Assembly: GCA_964017155.1 (NCBI GenBank)
Contig: OZ024858.1
Location: 25,852,687-25,916,686 of the forward strand
DNA: 64,000 nucleotides
Direction of reading: 5' to 3'
Origin: Oasisia sp. SBJ-2009
Taxonomy: Eukaryota > Annelida > Polychaeta > Sabellida > Siboglinidae
The position numbers and the translations under genes were made by a program. Numbering within the stretch: position 1 is the stretch's first letter; every line of letters starts with the position of its first letter. Below are positions 24,501 to 37,700 of this stretch, piece after piece. The notes beneath the pieces were generated by a model, which was given only the letters and a program-made list of their open reading frames with translations, searched no databases and was not told where the DNA came from.

Positions 24501-27045
24501 TCCAAACTGACGTGAATTTTTATATCAATGATAGCAATAAAGCATGTGTACGTGTACCTTTGCCCTGCTGTTGTCACGTTATAGGTGCAACTGTTGCTGT
24601 ACCGGTCTCTCTCCAACTACCTGTCATTGTCATGTTACAAGTGCAACTGTTGCTGTACCGATCTCTCTCCTGTTGTTCCTAACCTGTCGTTGTTACATTA
24701 CAGCAACTGTTGCTGTACCAGTCTCTCTCCAGCTACCTGTCGTTGTCATGTTACGGGTGCAACTGTTGCTGTACCGGTCTCTCTCCAACTACCTGTCGTT
24801 GTCACATTACAGGTGGAACTGTTGCTGTACCGGTCTCTCTCCAACTACCTGTCGTTGTCACATTACAGGTGGAACTGTTGCTGTACCGGTCTCTCTCCAA
24901 CTACCTGTTGTTGTCACGTAACAAGTGCAACTGTTGCTGTGCCGGTCTCTCTCCAAATACCTGTCTTTGTCATGTTACAGGTGCAACTGTTGCTGTACCG
25001 GTCTCTCTCCAACTACCTGTTGTTGTCACGTAACAAGTGCAACTGTTGCTGTGCCGGTCTCTCTCCAAATACCTGTCTTTGTCATGTTACAGGTGCAACT
25101 GTTGCTGTACCGGTCTCTCTCCAACTACCTGTCATTGTCACGTTCCAGGTGCAACTGTTGCTGTACCGGTCTCTCTCCAACTACCTGTCGTTTTCATGTT
25201 ACAGATGCAACTGTTGCTGTACCGGTCTCTCTCCAACTACCTGTTATTGTCACGTTCCAGTTGCAACTGTTGCTGTACCGGTCTCTCTCCAACTACCTGT
25301 TATTGTCACGTTCCAGGTGCAACTGTTGCTGTACCGGTCTCTCTCCAACTACCTGTCATTGTCACGTTCCAGGTGCAACTGTTGCTGTACCGGTCTCTCT
25401 CCAACTACCTGTCGTTTTCATGTTACAGATGCAACTGTTGCTGTACCGGTCTCTCTCCAACTACCTGTTATTGTCACGTTCCAGGTGCAACTGTTGCTGT
25501 ACCGGTCTGTCTCCAACTACCTGTTATTGTCACGTTCCAGGTGCAACTGTTGCTGTACCGGTCTGTCTCCAACTACCTGTTATTGTCACGTTCCAGGTGC
25601 AACTGTTGCTGTACCGGTCTCTCTCCAACTACCTGTTGCTGGGCTGGCTGTGCTGTGGAGAGCCCCAGCAGGAGTGGAGCTTCCGCGCAGCGAGTCACCA
25701 GGCGTTTGTCAAACAGTTGACGCTTGAGTTGTGTCAACTGCGTCACGTCACTCACCTGGCCGACAGCAAGCCCCTGCAGGAGGAGGGTGAGTGACATGTC
25801 GTACAGTGGCGCTAGTAATACGTCATATTACGGTGCTACTGACACGTCATGCAATGGTGCTAGTACATGTCATACTATTGCGCTAGTGACACATCATATA
25901 GTAATGTTAGTGATACATTAAGCAGTAGTGGTAGTGACACGTCATGCAGTACTGTAGTGACACGTCATGCAGTAGTGTAGTGACACGTCATGCAGTAGTG
26001 TAGTGACACGTCATGCATTAGTGCTAGTGACACGTCATGCATTAGTGCTAGTGACGCGTCATGCATTAGTGCTAGTGACGCGTCATGCATTAGTGCTAGT
26101 GACACGACATGCAGTCGTGCTAGTGATACATCATGCAGTAGTGCTAGTGACACATACTATGATGACGCTTTTGACATCGTACTACGGCATTAATGATGCG
26201 TCATACTTTGGCACTATTGACACATTGTACTATGGCTAGTGACACGCCATACTATGCCACTAGTGACATGTCATACTATGGCACTAGTGACTGACACGTC
26301 ATACTACGTTGCTAGTGACACATTATATTATAGCACTAGTGACACATCATACAATGGTGTTAGTGACATGTCATACTACAGCACTAGTGATGCATTGTAC
26401 TTTCGCATTAACCCTGCACAAACTGAATAGATAATGTCACCTGTTCATCTTGGTCGTTTCATTGTCTGAAGGGTTTCAAGGCAGACTTTGACAAATATAA
26501 ATTTAGATGACAATATTGACTGGGAAGAATTAAAAACGTTAACTGATCAAACATATTTTGTCCCATGCTGTCAGTTGCAACGATGTGTTCTTAACTAATT
26601 CCCTTATCATTTATACATTGACATTCATGCTGTCAGGACGAAGCACAGAAGTGTTTCTTTTTCGTAAAATAAGAGTGTATCGTGTTTTCTAAGAAAAGCT
26701 AACTACTGTCTGATATAAGCTCCTGGTGCTAGTAGTTGTTGCTTGTTGCCACGACTGATGATCACATGTGGACTGTTATGGCAGCTAAACCTTGCATCAA
26801 GAGGGTGCTCCATATAGTGGCTGATCTGATCGAGTCGATGGCTGTCAGTGGAGTGAGTCGCAGCAAACAGATATGTTACCAGTCAGTGGAGGAAGTCATA
26901 CAGACAACGTCGTTTCTCTTCCCCATCTACATACGCCAGCCGGGTAAGTGCAGTCAAACCACGCTTCATGATTGTCTCGTAATAATACTTTTTGATCTAT
27001 TTCATGAATGTTAAGATTTTTTTATTTAATAATTTTTATACTTTG

Positions 27046-27131
<86 letters not shown>

Positions 27132-28376
27132 CATCAATCATACAACATTATAATATACATGTATATATATATATACATATATACATATGTATATTATAAT
27201 GTTGTATGATTTATGTAAATGATGCATAGATATAGATAATGTGGCCATCAGAAATGGTGTAAACTTAGCAAGTTACCATGAGAAAATTTAATTATCAGTC
27301 ATTATCACTCAAACAACCACCTCTTTGATTTTTTTTAACAGTAAAATATATTAAATTAGTCTTGCAAATAAGGCCACCTTTATATTCAGGTCACTTACCC
27401 TGACCTGGGGCTTACCTTAATGGTGAGGTTCCACTGAATTATATTTTAATATGCTTGATCTCTTTGGTATTGTGATAATGTCAGTGCTTTGAAAACCAAA
27501 AATTATGTTACTAAAACACCCTGCCATATATACCTTCTTTATTGATGTAAGTCTTTATTGATGTAAGTCTTTATTGATGTAAGTCTTTATTGATGTAAGT
27601 CTTTATTGATGTAAGTCTTTATTGATGTAAGTCTTTATTGATGTAAGTCTTTGTTGTGGAAGTTTTTGTTGTGGAAGTTTTTGACGTAGTACGTTTGAAA
27701 GTAGGAAGTAACAATGTTTTCAACAACACATCATGTTGGCAGAGTTGAGTGGGGTGGGTGCCGGGGGGGTGAGTTCTGACGCTGTGTTTGTTTACTTGTC
27801 ACAGATGTGACGGACGAGATCCTGGGCTTCTTCATGGCCACCTTCCAGTGTCTGCGGGTGCAGATGGGAGTCTCCTTCACAGAGCAGATCATCCGCACCT
27901 TCATGACTCTCTTCACAAAGTCTGACCCTTTCAGTTCCTCTCATATACGCACACACATGCATGCACACATGTCGCAAACACACATACCACATGTACGCAC
28001 GCACGCATGCACACACACCACATACACACACGCCTCATACACATACATGCACGCACGCACGCACGCATGCACGCATGCACGCATGCACGCATGCACGCAT
28101 GCACGCATGCACACATGTCACAAACACGCTACACACACACACACACACACACATGCCACATACACATGCATGCATGCATGCACGCATGCATGCACACATG
28201 TCACAAACAGCCCCCCCCCCACACACACACATGCACACACAAACACACACACACGCATGCACACACACACCACACGTATGCATGCACACATTTCACAAAC
28301 ATACGCCACACACACACCACATACACATGCATGCAGGTACGCACACCCACACCCACACACACACACGCCACACACG

Positions 28377-28410
<34 letters not shown>

Positions 28411-28526
28411 CACACACGCACTCCACCTGCCACCTCCACATAACAACCATATAACACATCTGCATCCCTCATTAACAACGCACTCCACACACGTACACAC
28501 TCCACACACGTACACACGTACACACA

Positions 28527-28584
<58 letters not shown>

Positions 28585-28650
28585 ACACACACACACACAC
28601 ACACGCCACACACGCCACACACGCCACACACGCCACACACACCACACACG

Positions 28651-28706
<56 letters not shown>

Positions 28707-31700
28707 CCTGCCACATATACATGCCACATCTACTCCTCACATCCCATATCCACACCCCATATCCACACCCCACATCTGTATCCACACCATCTAACACACC
28801 CCACACTCACTAATCTGGACTAAAAAAACTGGACTATTCATCCACACCCCACATCCACCAACAACTTACTGGTGGATGTTTTACACAGTTGAGGCAAACT
28901 GGAAAATATCACAAAATATAGCTGTTCAGATAAGTCAGTCTTTAACAAATGTCATTAAGCAGTGGCCACAGCTGTGAACCTTTGAGAACTCTCTCACGCC
29001 CTGCTTACTGCTGTTACAGAGAGCAGCTGACGGAGATTATTCAGAATGAAAGCGAGGCTGGTCTCAAGGTCATTGACAGGTCAGTTGGCTAACTAACTTC
29101 ACTGGCAACAGTAAAAACAGAGAATGATGCACAGTGATTCCCAGTAGCACAACAGTGTTGTGTACATGCCAGGCATTTTATTATTGTTATTATTAATTTA
29201 TTCAGCCTCCGTTGCCAGAGAAGAAACATTACATACATATTCATACATACATTCACATATAAAAGACACACGGTGAAGAATACAATGTATGATAAAATGA
29301 ATAGCAACAATACATGGTACAATAATGATCTAATAAGTAAAATTCAGTGTATATTGTGTGTATAAGTTAAAAAGAAAAAGACGTATAATATATTATAGTG
29401 CAGTAGATGAAGTAAACTATGTTCATGTGAATATATCTTGGTAAAATTATCGGTAAATAAAAGGTGTTTAATTGAGACCATCATTGTTTGGCACACTAGT
29501 TTCGGATATATATTGAGAATTAAATTAAAAGCTCACTTAGTTGGTGATTCACTCATAGATACCACCCTATCCAGCAAGGTCCCAGGCACCGTTACACAAT
29601 AAAAAAATAAAAAGAGACAATAAATGCTGCATCAGTCAATGCACTGGACTTTCTACTTTAAATATTCCATTATATTTAACAAGATTTAACAAGATTGCCA
29701 CCTAGAGAATCAACTCTAGATGGCAGGTGGACAAGGAAGCCCTTTGGCTTATCGAGAGTCCAACCTATCTAACTAAATGTACCCAGCCCTTCTTAGGTAC
29801 ATGTCAATTTTATTTTTAAACATTAACACTACTAGCACCTACACAATCAGCCGATAATCTGTTCCATTCATTTACTGTTCTTTGTGAAAATTTTCTAATA
29901 TCTAGTCTACACTGCTTCTTTGCTAATGTCCTCTAGTCCTTCTCTCTTCCTTAACAGAGAAAAAAATATTTCTGTCAATATTTTCATACCCATTCAATAT
30001 TTTAAAAACTTCTATCTGATCTTCTCTCAATCTCCTGGTTTCTAGTGTTGTTAATCCACATTCTTTTAGACGCATTTCATAACTAATATTCCTGAGTTTT
30101 TGTATCATTTTGGTTGCTCTTCTTTGTACTCTTTCTAGTATATCAATATCCTTCTTGCGATATGGCCTCCATGCCTGTATGCAATATTCCAAATGAGGTC
30201 TAACTATTGTTTTGTACAGCGGTATTATTAGGTCTTTTTCCTTGTACACTATATTTCGCCTAATTAATCCAAGAATTTGGTTTCCCTTCGCTGCTGCAAT
30301 TGCACACTGTTCTGATACCTTCATATCAGCACTAATAGTTAACCCTAAGTCCTTTTCCTTTACGGTAGTATTTAGTACAGTATCACCTATTGTATATTGT
30401 GCATCTTCATTTCCATGTCCTGTGTGGAGGCACTTACACTTCCCATAATTAAACAGCATTTGCCACTTATCAGACCATTCGTTCAACTTATTTAGATCAT
30501 CTTGTAATTGCTGTCTATCTGCATCACTTTCAATTTTTCTAAACACTTTTGTATCGTCCGCAAACTTCAACACCTTGCTTGTTATATCATCGTCCAAATC
30601 ATTGATATATATTAAGAACAAAATAGGTCCCAATACTGATCCCTGCGGTACTCCACTCAAAACCGATTTCCAGTTTGAAACCTCCCCATCAACTACCACT
30701 CTTTGTCTTCTATCAATGAGCCATTTTTCTATCCAGTTAATCATACCATTGCCTATGCTATGGGCCTTTAGTTTAAGTAGTAATCTTTGATGTGGCACTT
30801 TGTCAAAGGCTTTTTTAAAATCTAAGTATATTATATCTACTGGTGATCCCTCGTCTACCCACTTTGTGACATCTTCCAAAAAACATAAGATATTTGTTAA
30901 GCATGACCTCGCTTTTAGAAACCCATGTTGAGATGGGTTAATCAAGTTATTTTTAACAAGAAAATCAACCAAGTGATCTTTAATTAGTCTTTCTAATAGT
31001 TTGCAAACCACCAATGTTAAACTAACTGGTCTATAGTTCTCTGACTTGCTTCTTGATCCTTTTTTAAATAATGGTATGATGTTTGCTTCTTTCTATTCTA
31101 ATGGAACTACTCCTTCCTCTATTGACAAATTGAACACTGTTGCAAGTGGTATGCTGATTTGGTCTACAATTTCCAGTAGTAATTTGGGAGGAATCCCATC
31201 CACTCCAGGTGACTTATTTTCCTTCATATCCCTTATTTTCTTAGCTACCATTTTTGGTGTTACAATTAGTTGTCCTAAATAGTCTGACTCTCTCCCTTCA
31301 AATTTAGTCTCTGGTACTGGTAATGCACTAGTATCTTCCCTGGTGAACACCGAACTAAAGTATTCATTTAGGTTTTCTGCCATTAAGAATCCCTCTGTTA
31401 TTATGTTTCCATCACTACCTTCTAGAGGTCCGACCTTATCCTGAACTTTCTGTTTACTTCGAACATACGCATAAAAACTCTTGCTGTCATGTTTTATATT
31501 AAAAGCTAATTTTTGTTCATAGCTTCTCTTTGAATTTCTAATTTCAGCTGTTGCTTGGTTAAGTGCTTCTTTATAAATGGCATAGTCTTCTTCACTTCCA
31601 TTATGTCTATATGTCTTCCACATCGTTTGCTTGTATTTGATTTTTCTAATGGCTTCTTTTGATAAGTGTTTCTTTTTTGACCGTTTCCCCTGTTTTTTCA

Positions 31701-34700
31701 AGGGGACAAATTGTTCGACAATGCAGTCAATTTCCCTCTTTAAGATATTCCAACATTCTGTTGCTGTCTTATTCTCCAGTGTGTTATTCCAGTCTATCTT
31801 TGCTAAATGTTTCCTCATGTCCTTATATCTTCCTTTGTGAAAATTTTTCCTGTACCTTATTTTTTTATTCTGTTCTCCTTTTACTTTGATGATAAAATGT
31901 ATCTGGTTGTGATCACTACACCCCAGTGGCTCACATATCCTGACATTATCAATAAATTCCTTCTGTGAGCTCAAAACTATGTCCAATATGTTCTCACCCC
32001 TGGTTGGTTCTAACACATGTTGAGGAAGGAAACTGTCTTGTACTAAATTAAAAAACTTTTGATCTTCACTCCCAGTACTCTGTTGAGATTTCCACTGTAT
32101 ACGCCCATGGTTAAAATCCCCCATAATTATACAGTCCCGTTTACTGACTTCCTTTATAGCGTTTTGTATTTTCTCATTCTCATCTGTGCTTATGTTTGGA
32201 CTTCAATAAACTAACCCAACAGTTAATGTTGAGTTTCCTGTAACTATGTTACACCACACAGCTTCTTCACATTCTGCTTGTTTTTCTAATTTTATTTCGT
32301 AAGCCTGAATGGATTCTTTAATATATAAAATAACGCCACCTCCCCTTCTCCCTATTCTATCTTTCCTAAACATGACATATCCTGTCTTTCCTAATTCGGC
32401 ATCTGATATATCGGGGGTGGCCCAAGATTCAGTTATACCTATTATGTGAGGGTCATTATCTTCTACCATAATGTTTAGTTCATTTCTTTTGTTTACTATG
32501 CTCCTTGCATTTAAACACACACATTTATAACAAAATGTTGTAGAGTTTTCCAGACTGTTCTTTGCCGTTTTATCTGTGCTGTCCTTATCTGTGCCTCCAG
32601 TATTTGGCTTCTCTGTGAATCCCCCCTGCGAATCTAGTTTAAATAATTGCAACCTGTTCCACTGTCCATAGATTGAAGCAGGTTCTCAGAGAAAACTGCT
32701 GTGCCCTTTCCGCTTAGATGGAGGCCATCTCTCACGTACATGTCCTCCTTCCCAACAAAGCGCCCCCACAAATCCAAGAATCCAACCCCTTCCTCCTCAC
32801 ACATCTGCTCCACCAGAGCATTGATTGCCATCCTCTTGCAGTTTCTATAGGTTGCTCCCCTTCCTCCGATTACTGGCAAGATTCCTGAGAGAATAATCTG
32901 TTCAACTCTTGTCTTCTTCAGTTTCCCTACCAACTGTCTGTATCTTTGCACTATACTAGTTGTCCCCTCCCTGTCTGCATTGTTCGTCCCTACATGTACT
33001 AATATAGATCCTCCCTGGCCATGCCCCAACACGTTCTCTACCCTATCTGTCACATGCTCTATCCGAGCGCCTGGAAGACAAACAACAACATCTTCTCCTT
33101 TACTTAACGTCTTGTCCGTCTTTCGCAAAATTGAGTTGCCCATAAACACCCTTTCTGTTCTCAATGCCCCCTCAATCACTGCTTCAGAGTAACTCCTCCG
33201 TTTTGCATCTCCCTGGTTGCTGACTTCCCCCCTGCCGCTTTCTCTGTTCCTTTCTTTCCTGCCTCTTTTCTTCCTGACACCATCCTTGTTATTGACTTCC
33301 GTTTGGTCACATCTACTCTCAGTTCCTTTCTTCCCTTCGTCTTTCCTCCTGTCGCATCTGCTTCTATCATCTCCTGTCCCATTGTCAACCCCTCATCTAC
33401 TGTCACTTTCTCCCCTGTCACCTTCCTGCATGCCATGTTTTCACTTGTTCTTTCTCCATTTGCTTTCCTTGCACTCGCCCTCCCTCCTCTCAGTATACTG
33501 TCCTCACCTTTCTTGTCACTGCATTGCTCCTTCCGACCTCTTCCATCTGTCTCTTTGGTTATTCTCATCTCCATCCCCTTCACAATATCGGGTAGCCTAG
33601 CTAACTCTGCTGTAAGACATTCCACTTTCAAACACCCTGTGCACTGGAAAGTAAAGTCTTCCTCCATTGTCTCAGCCCATGACTTTGTGCATCCGGATAG
33701 AGCAAAATCTACAAAGCTGTGACAATAGTCACACACTAGGTGCCTCCTTGCCTTCACTTGCCGCTTGCAAGGGGCCATATTATGACTACCCAGGTACTCA
33801 AAATTTACTCAGTCGGTATACCAATTTAGTCTTTAGAAAGACTGTTTTATGTGGACAATAACTGCAGCTCACTTTATGTTATACACAACTGACAAATGTG
33901 GTATTTACTGGTACAGTTCCCTAGCGGATACGATGGACACTACCTGCATAAACAAACTAAGGTTTCTACTAAAAAGCTTGCTTATTTTTTTAATAACAAT
34001 GCTACCTGATCAAAGTATTATCTTACGTATGTAGCTGTTATGCTTGTTATTTGATATGTTATATATTCTATCAAATAATCAGATTTGCTAAATCTTGTAA
34101 ACAAACTTGTTGAAGGCTAGATTACCCTATTATCACCCACTATGCTAATCTGCTCAAAAATACTTTTAACTAACAAACTTTTACCAAAACTTGATTAATA
34201 ATCTTCACATAAGAATAATACTGTAGTTGTTATGTTGAATACTTTATCTGTTAAATATTCTATGAAATAATAAGTTTTGCTAACTCTTGTTTACAAACTT
34301 GTCGAAGGCTAAATTACCCTATTATCACCCACGATGCTAATCTGCTCAAAAATACTGTTAACTGACAAACTTTTAACTAAACTAATACCCAATATATGTC
34401 TAGTACTACTTTATGAATAATCTTCACATAAGAATAATACTTATCAGTCAATATTTCCTCTTGTTTTTCAACTTTTATGCACCACCAAATTCAAACAACT
34501 GCTCCCGCCAATGTTCCCGCCATACAAAGATAACACATTTCTATTTCCAAAATCGACTGTTACGCAGGAATTTCTTTGTATGTTGGTGGCTTGTTTAATG
34601 GCATATCTTATGACTCAGCGAGAGTTTTTATTGGAATTGGCTTAAGGAGACCAGCGGGTCGAGAAATAAAAAAAATACGGTTTTCAGATCATGTCATTTT

Positions 34701-37700
34701 CAGATGCATTGGTATCTTATACAGCTCTGTGCAAGAGCATATTTCAATATTTCAAGAATGAATACCAATAAAAACATCATTTATAACATGCCCCTCATTC
34801 TTCAAGAAGCAAAATCCACTGTGGTAGCCATTTTTAAATGTCCGGGAATGACTAAAAAGAACGTTCGAGTCCAGAGACACGCCGCCTAGTAAATCCGCCA
34901 TGTTTGTAACCGTCTTGTCCGGAAGTTTACACATAACCGGATGTGGTGTTCTGGGAGTTCTAGAATATAATTATATGCATCTATTTCGGGAAAATGTATG
35001 CGACCTCTACTGCCATATAAGGATTTGTTACGCGATCCATGGCTCATTATAATATCGCGTAAATATCTAATCCAATGAACGCGCCCGGCGAACCAATGAT
35101 CGCATCATCGCCCAATCAGCGCCGTTTCCGGCAGCTGCAGGATGAGAAAGCAAATGGCGTCGACCGGCAAAACGTTAACAATTCGTCACGCATTTTGGGT
35201 CAAAAACACACTTATAAATAAGGTTGGCACAATAATAAAATGTTGTTCCTATATGAATCTGATGCTTGGTAGTCATGTTCATTATGCAGACACTTATAAA
35301 TGATTTAGTTAATGGTTATTAGTGGTTTCTAGGTGTGCTGTCAATATTATATGACATGCTGTCGTTTTTTGTCATTTTCTCAAAATCACGTTTTTGCACA
35401 TTTGTGAAATTTCAAATAATTATTCCCAAAAAACTATGAAAGATAGACATCTGAAATTTGTTCCATCTGTTCACATGTTAGTGACACACACAATAAGACT
35501 CATTTGACCATTGCAGCTGACTACATGGAGTTGTCAGATATGAAACATTACAGTTGACCAACGTCCAAAAAACGTTATTTCTGAAAAATCATTTTACAAG
35601 CATAGAACACATTTGATCTTTCAAGCTCAAACCACCTTATTGTATGAAGGGACATTCTAGCTAATGAATTTGAGCAGTTTCATGAATCCACATGAAACCA
35701 TTGACTCAGAATAAATTTTTTTAATTCACCCCTCTGTGTAATTTTAAAATGTCGGTTGCTATGGCAACACATATGCAAATGAGTTCAAATAACACATAAC
35801 GAACGTGTATGCCAAATTTGGTTGAGATATATTGAGTATTAACATTAATATGGCACATAGCTGTTCTCGAGTAGTTGGTACCCTTAAAGTACCTGTACAT
35901 GCATTTATTGAATTTGTCACTATATTGTATTTTCAACACTATATATTGTAAAAGATTTACTGAACGATAATCCCAAATACAAATGGATTCTGAACGTTTG
36001 AAATTGTGAGCACAGTGAGAAGTGAACACATTTTCCCCCAGGTTTTCAGTGGCAGAATTTGAACACGTGTTATTCTCGACTTGAAAATCTGATGCTCAAA
36101 CACTGTGCAGCCAGTACATGTGGTACAGTGCAATTATAAAACGTCTGCCCTGTCTTGACAACCTAATTATATGCTGTAAATTTCCATGTATAACATATTT
36201 TTTTATTTCACTTTCTCTGTAAGTCATTATACATGGTGGTAGGTTTAAACAATGATTTCAGTGTGTACGAAGCGACAAGACAGTGACTGCTTCCCACTTT
36301 TGGAACATGAACATGTGGTGCGTTTGTAGTGTGTCTTTGTAGTTTCACTCTGACTTTTGACTGTGCACTTGGTTCACATAATGTCTTGCTCAGAGGAAAC
36401 ATGTATTCAAATTCTAGATTTCTGAAGATACTACAGTTGATTGTGCAAGAGCCAGGCACGGCATTCAAGGCCTTCCTGCCAAACATCATCTCCATCTGCA
36501 TGGACCACATTTACCCCATCATATCTCAGGTAGGGTCAAGCGTTTCAGTCCCTTGTCTGCGTAGCATTTCCATCACAATTAGTTTTAGCTCTTCAGGTAG
36601 TATCTGTAATCGATGGAAAGTGTGTTATGAAATTTTTTTTATTGTAGTATAATTTAACTTACTTTGGAGCTTAATTGTTGAAGATGAGTACGAAGTTTCG
36701 ACTCGTCATCTACGGGCCTTGTTCACGTACTTGTGTCACGTGTGTTGCCTCATATTTCGGAGGCTATATACATCAAACAAAGAGCCCCTACCATGAACAG
36801 AGACCAGCGATACCATCTGCCTGCCATCTACAATCAAATTATCCCGCCGAAATCTGTGGCAACACACGTGACACCAGTACATGAACAAGGTCCGTAGATG
36901 GCGGGTCAAAACGTCGTACTCATCATCGACAATTAAGCTCCAAAGTAAGTTAAATTATACTACAATAAACCATTCTTGGAGCCATGAACAATATATTCAA
37001 TAATATTTTATTTATTTGGTTAATTAAGCTTGCATAACTCTCCAGTTGTTTTGGCCGTCATGCCAATAGCCCACTGACACTAGCTTTGCAGCACTTGCAG
37101 TCTTTCTTAAGTTTCTCTTTTGTGTGCTGCACTCCCATTATTGTAGTTTTGTTAATCTGTTCAAGATCACTATCAAAAGTAAGCATTTTTAATGTTCTGC
37201 AACTGTGTGCACAATGGCCACTGCACATACAGTCTTCATCACCTGTCTCTGAACTTGCATTCTCTCTTCCTTGTAATCCTTTACAAAGGTTTTCAAGTCA
37301 GTGGAATTCTGGGGTCGACACCAAACATGGTTATTGTATTATGACATGCAGTCACTACACAGACTTTCAATGGTCAGATAAGTTTGCAAAGTCACACGCA
37401 TGTGTTAGTTGGTAGGCAATTTGAATCGTGGCATAAATAAATTGTAAAAACATTGCCAACATGCTAACGTGAACTGACGGTAGTAAGTTTCAACCGAACA
37501 CAACTTATAGTGGGGGAGTATGGAGGTGGCATGCTAAACTCAACGTCTTTTTTGGGTCTTTTAATTGTTTTAAAAATCAAAAATGTCAGGCGTTAAACCT
37601 GGCGAGTTTCCGGTATGTTAACAGAAGCCGACTGTGGACATCAAGCCCGCCCTCTATGAGCTGCTGCATGAACTACTACAGAACAACTGGCGTTACTTCT

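Larger units (their letters stand above)
29660..34440 (-). mobile_element. CR1-like LINE, near full length, inactivated
   Basis: A minus-strand non-LTR retrotransposon in XPO6 intron 18. In its own order: tandem 5' region (34440-33800), ORF1 (33778-32634) and ORF2 (32652 to about 29790), then a short 3' tail with two copies of AATCTTGTTA near 29680-29700. ORF1 and ORF2 overlap by about 19 bases. It is broken by one frameshift in ORF1, two nonsense codons in ORF2 and frameshifts near the ORF2 end. The exact ends are uncertain. Confidence 0.85.

Noticed and set aside
11668..25597. CRISPR-like arrays
   Set aside because: Tandem units have no variable spacers of constant length, and the genome is animal with spliced genes.
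24544..25794. Plus-strand frames up to 380 aa, Cys/Leu-rich
   Set aside because: They run through the 56-bp repeat array and cycle through all three frames; only the last copy is part of XPO6 exon 15.
27807..28813. His/Thr-rich and Cys/Val-rich frames
   Set aside because: Produced by CA/TG satellite; only 27805-27919 is coding (XPO6 exon 17).
33217..33722. Plus-strand Ser/Pro/Leu-rich frames
   Set aside because: Antisense shadow of the LINE ORF1.
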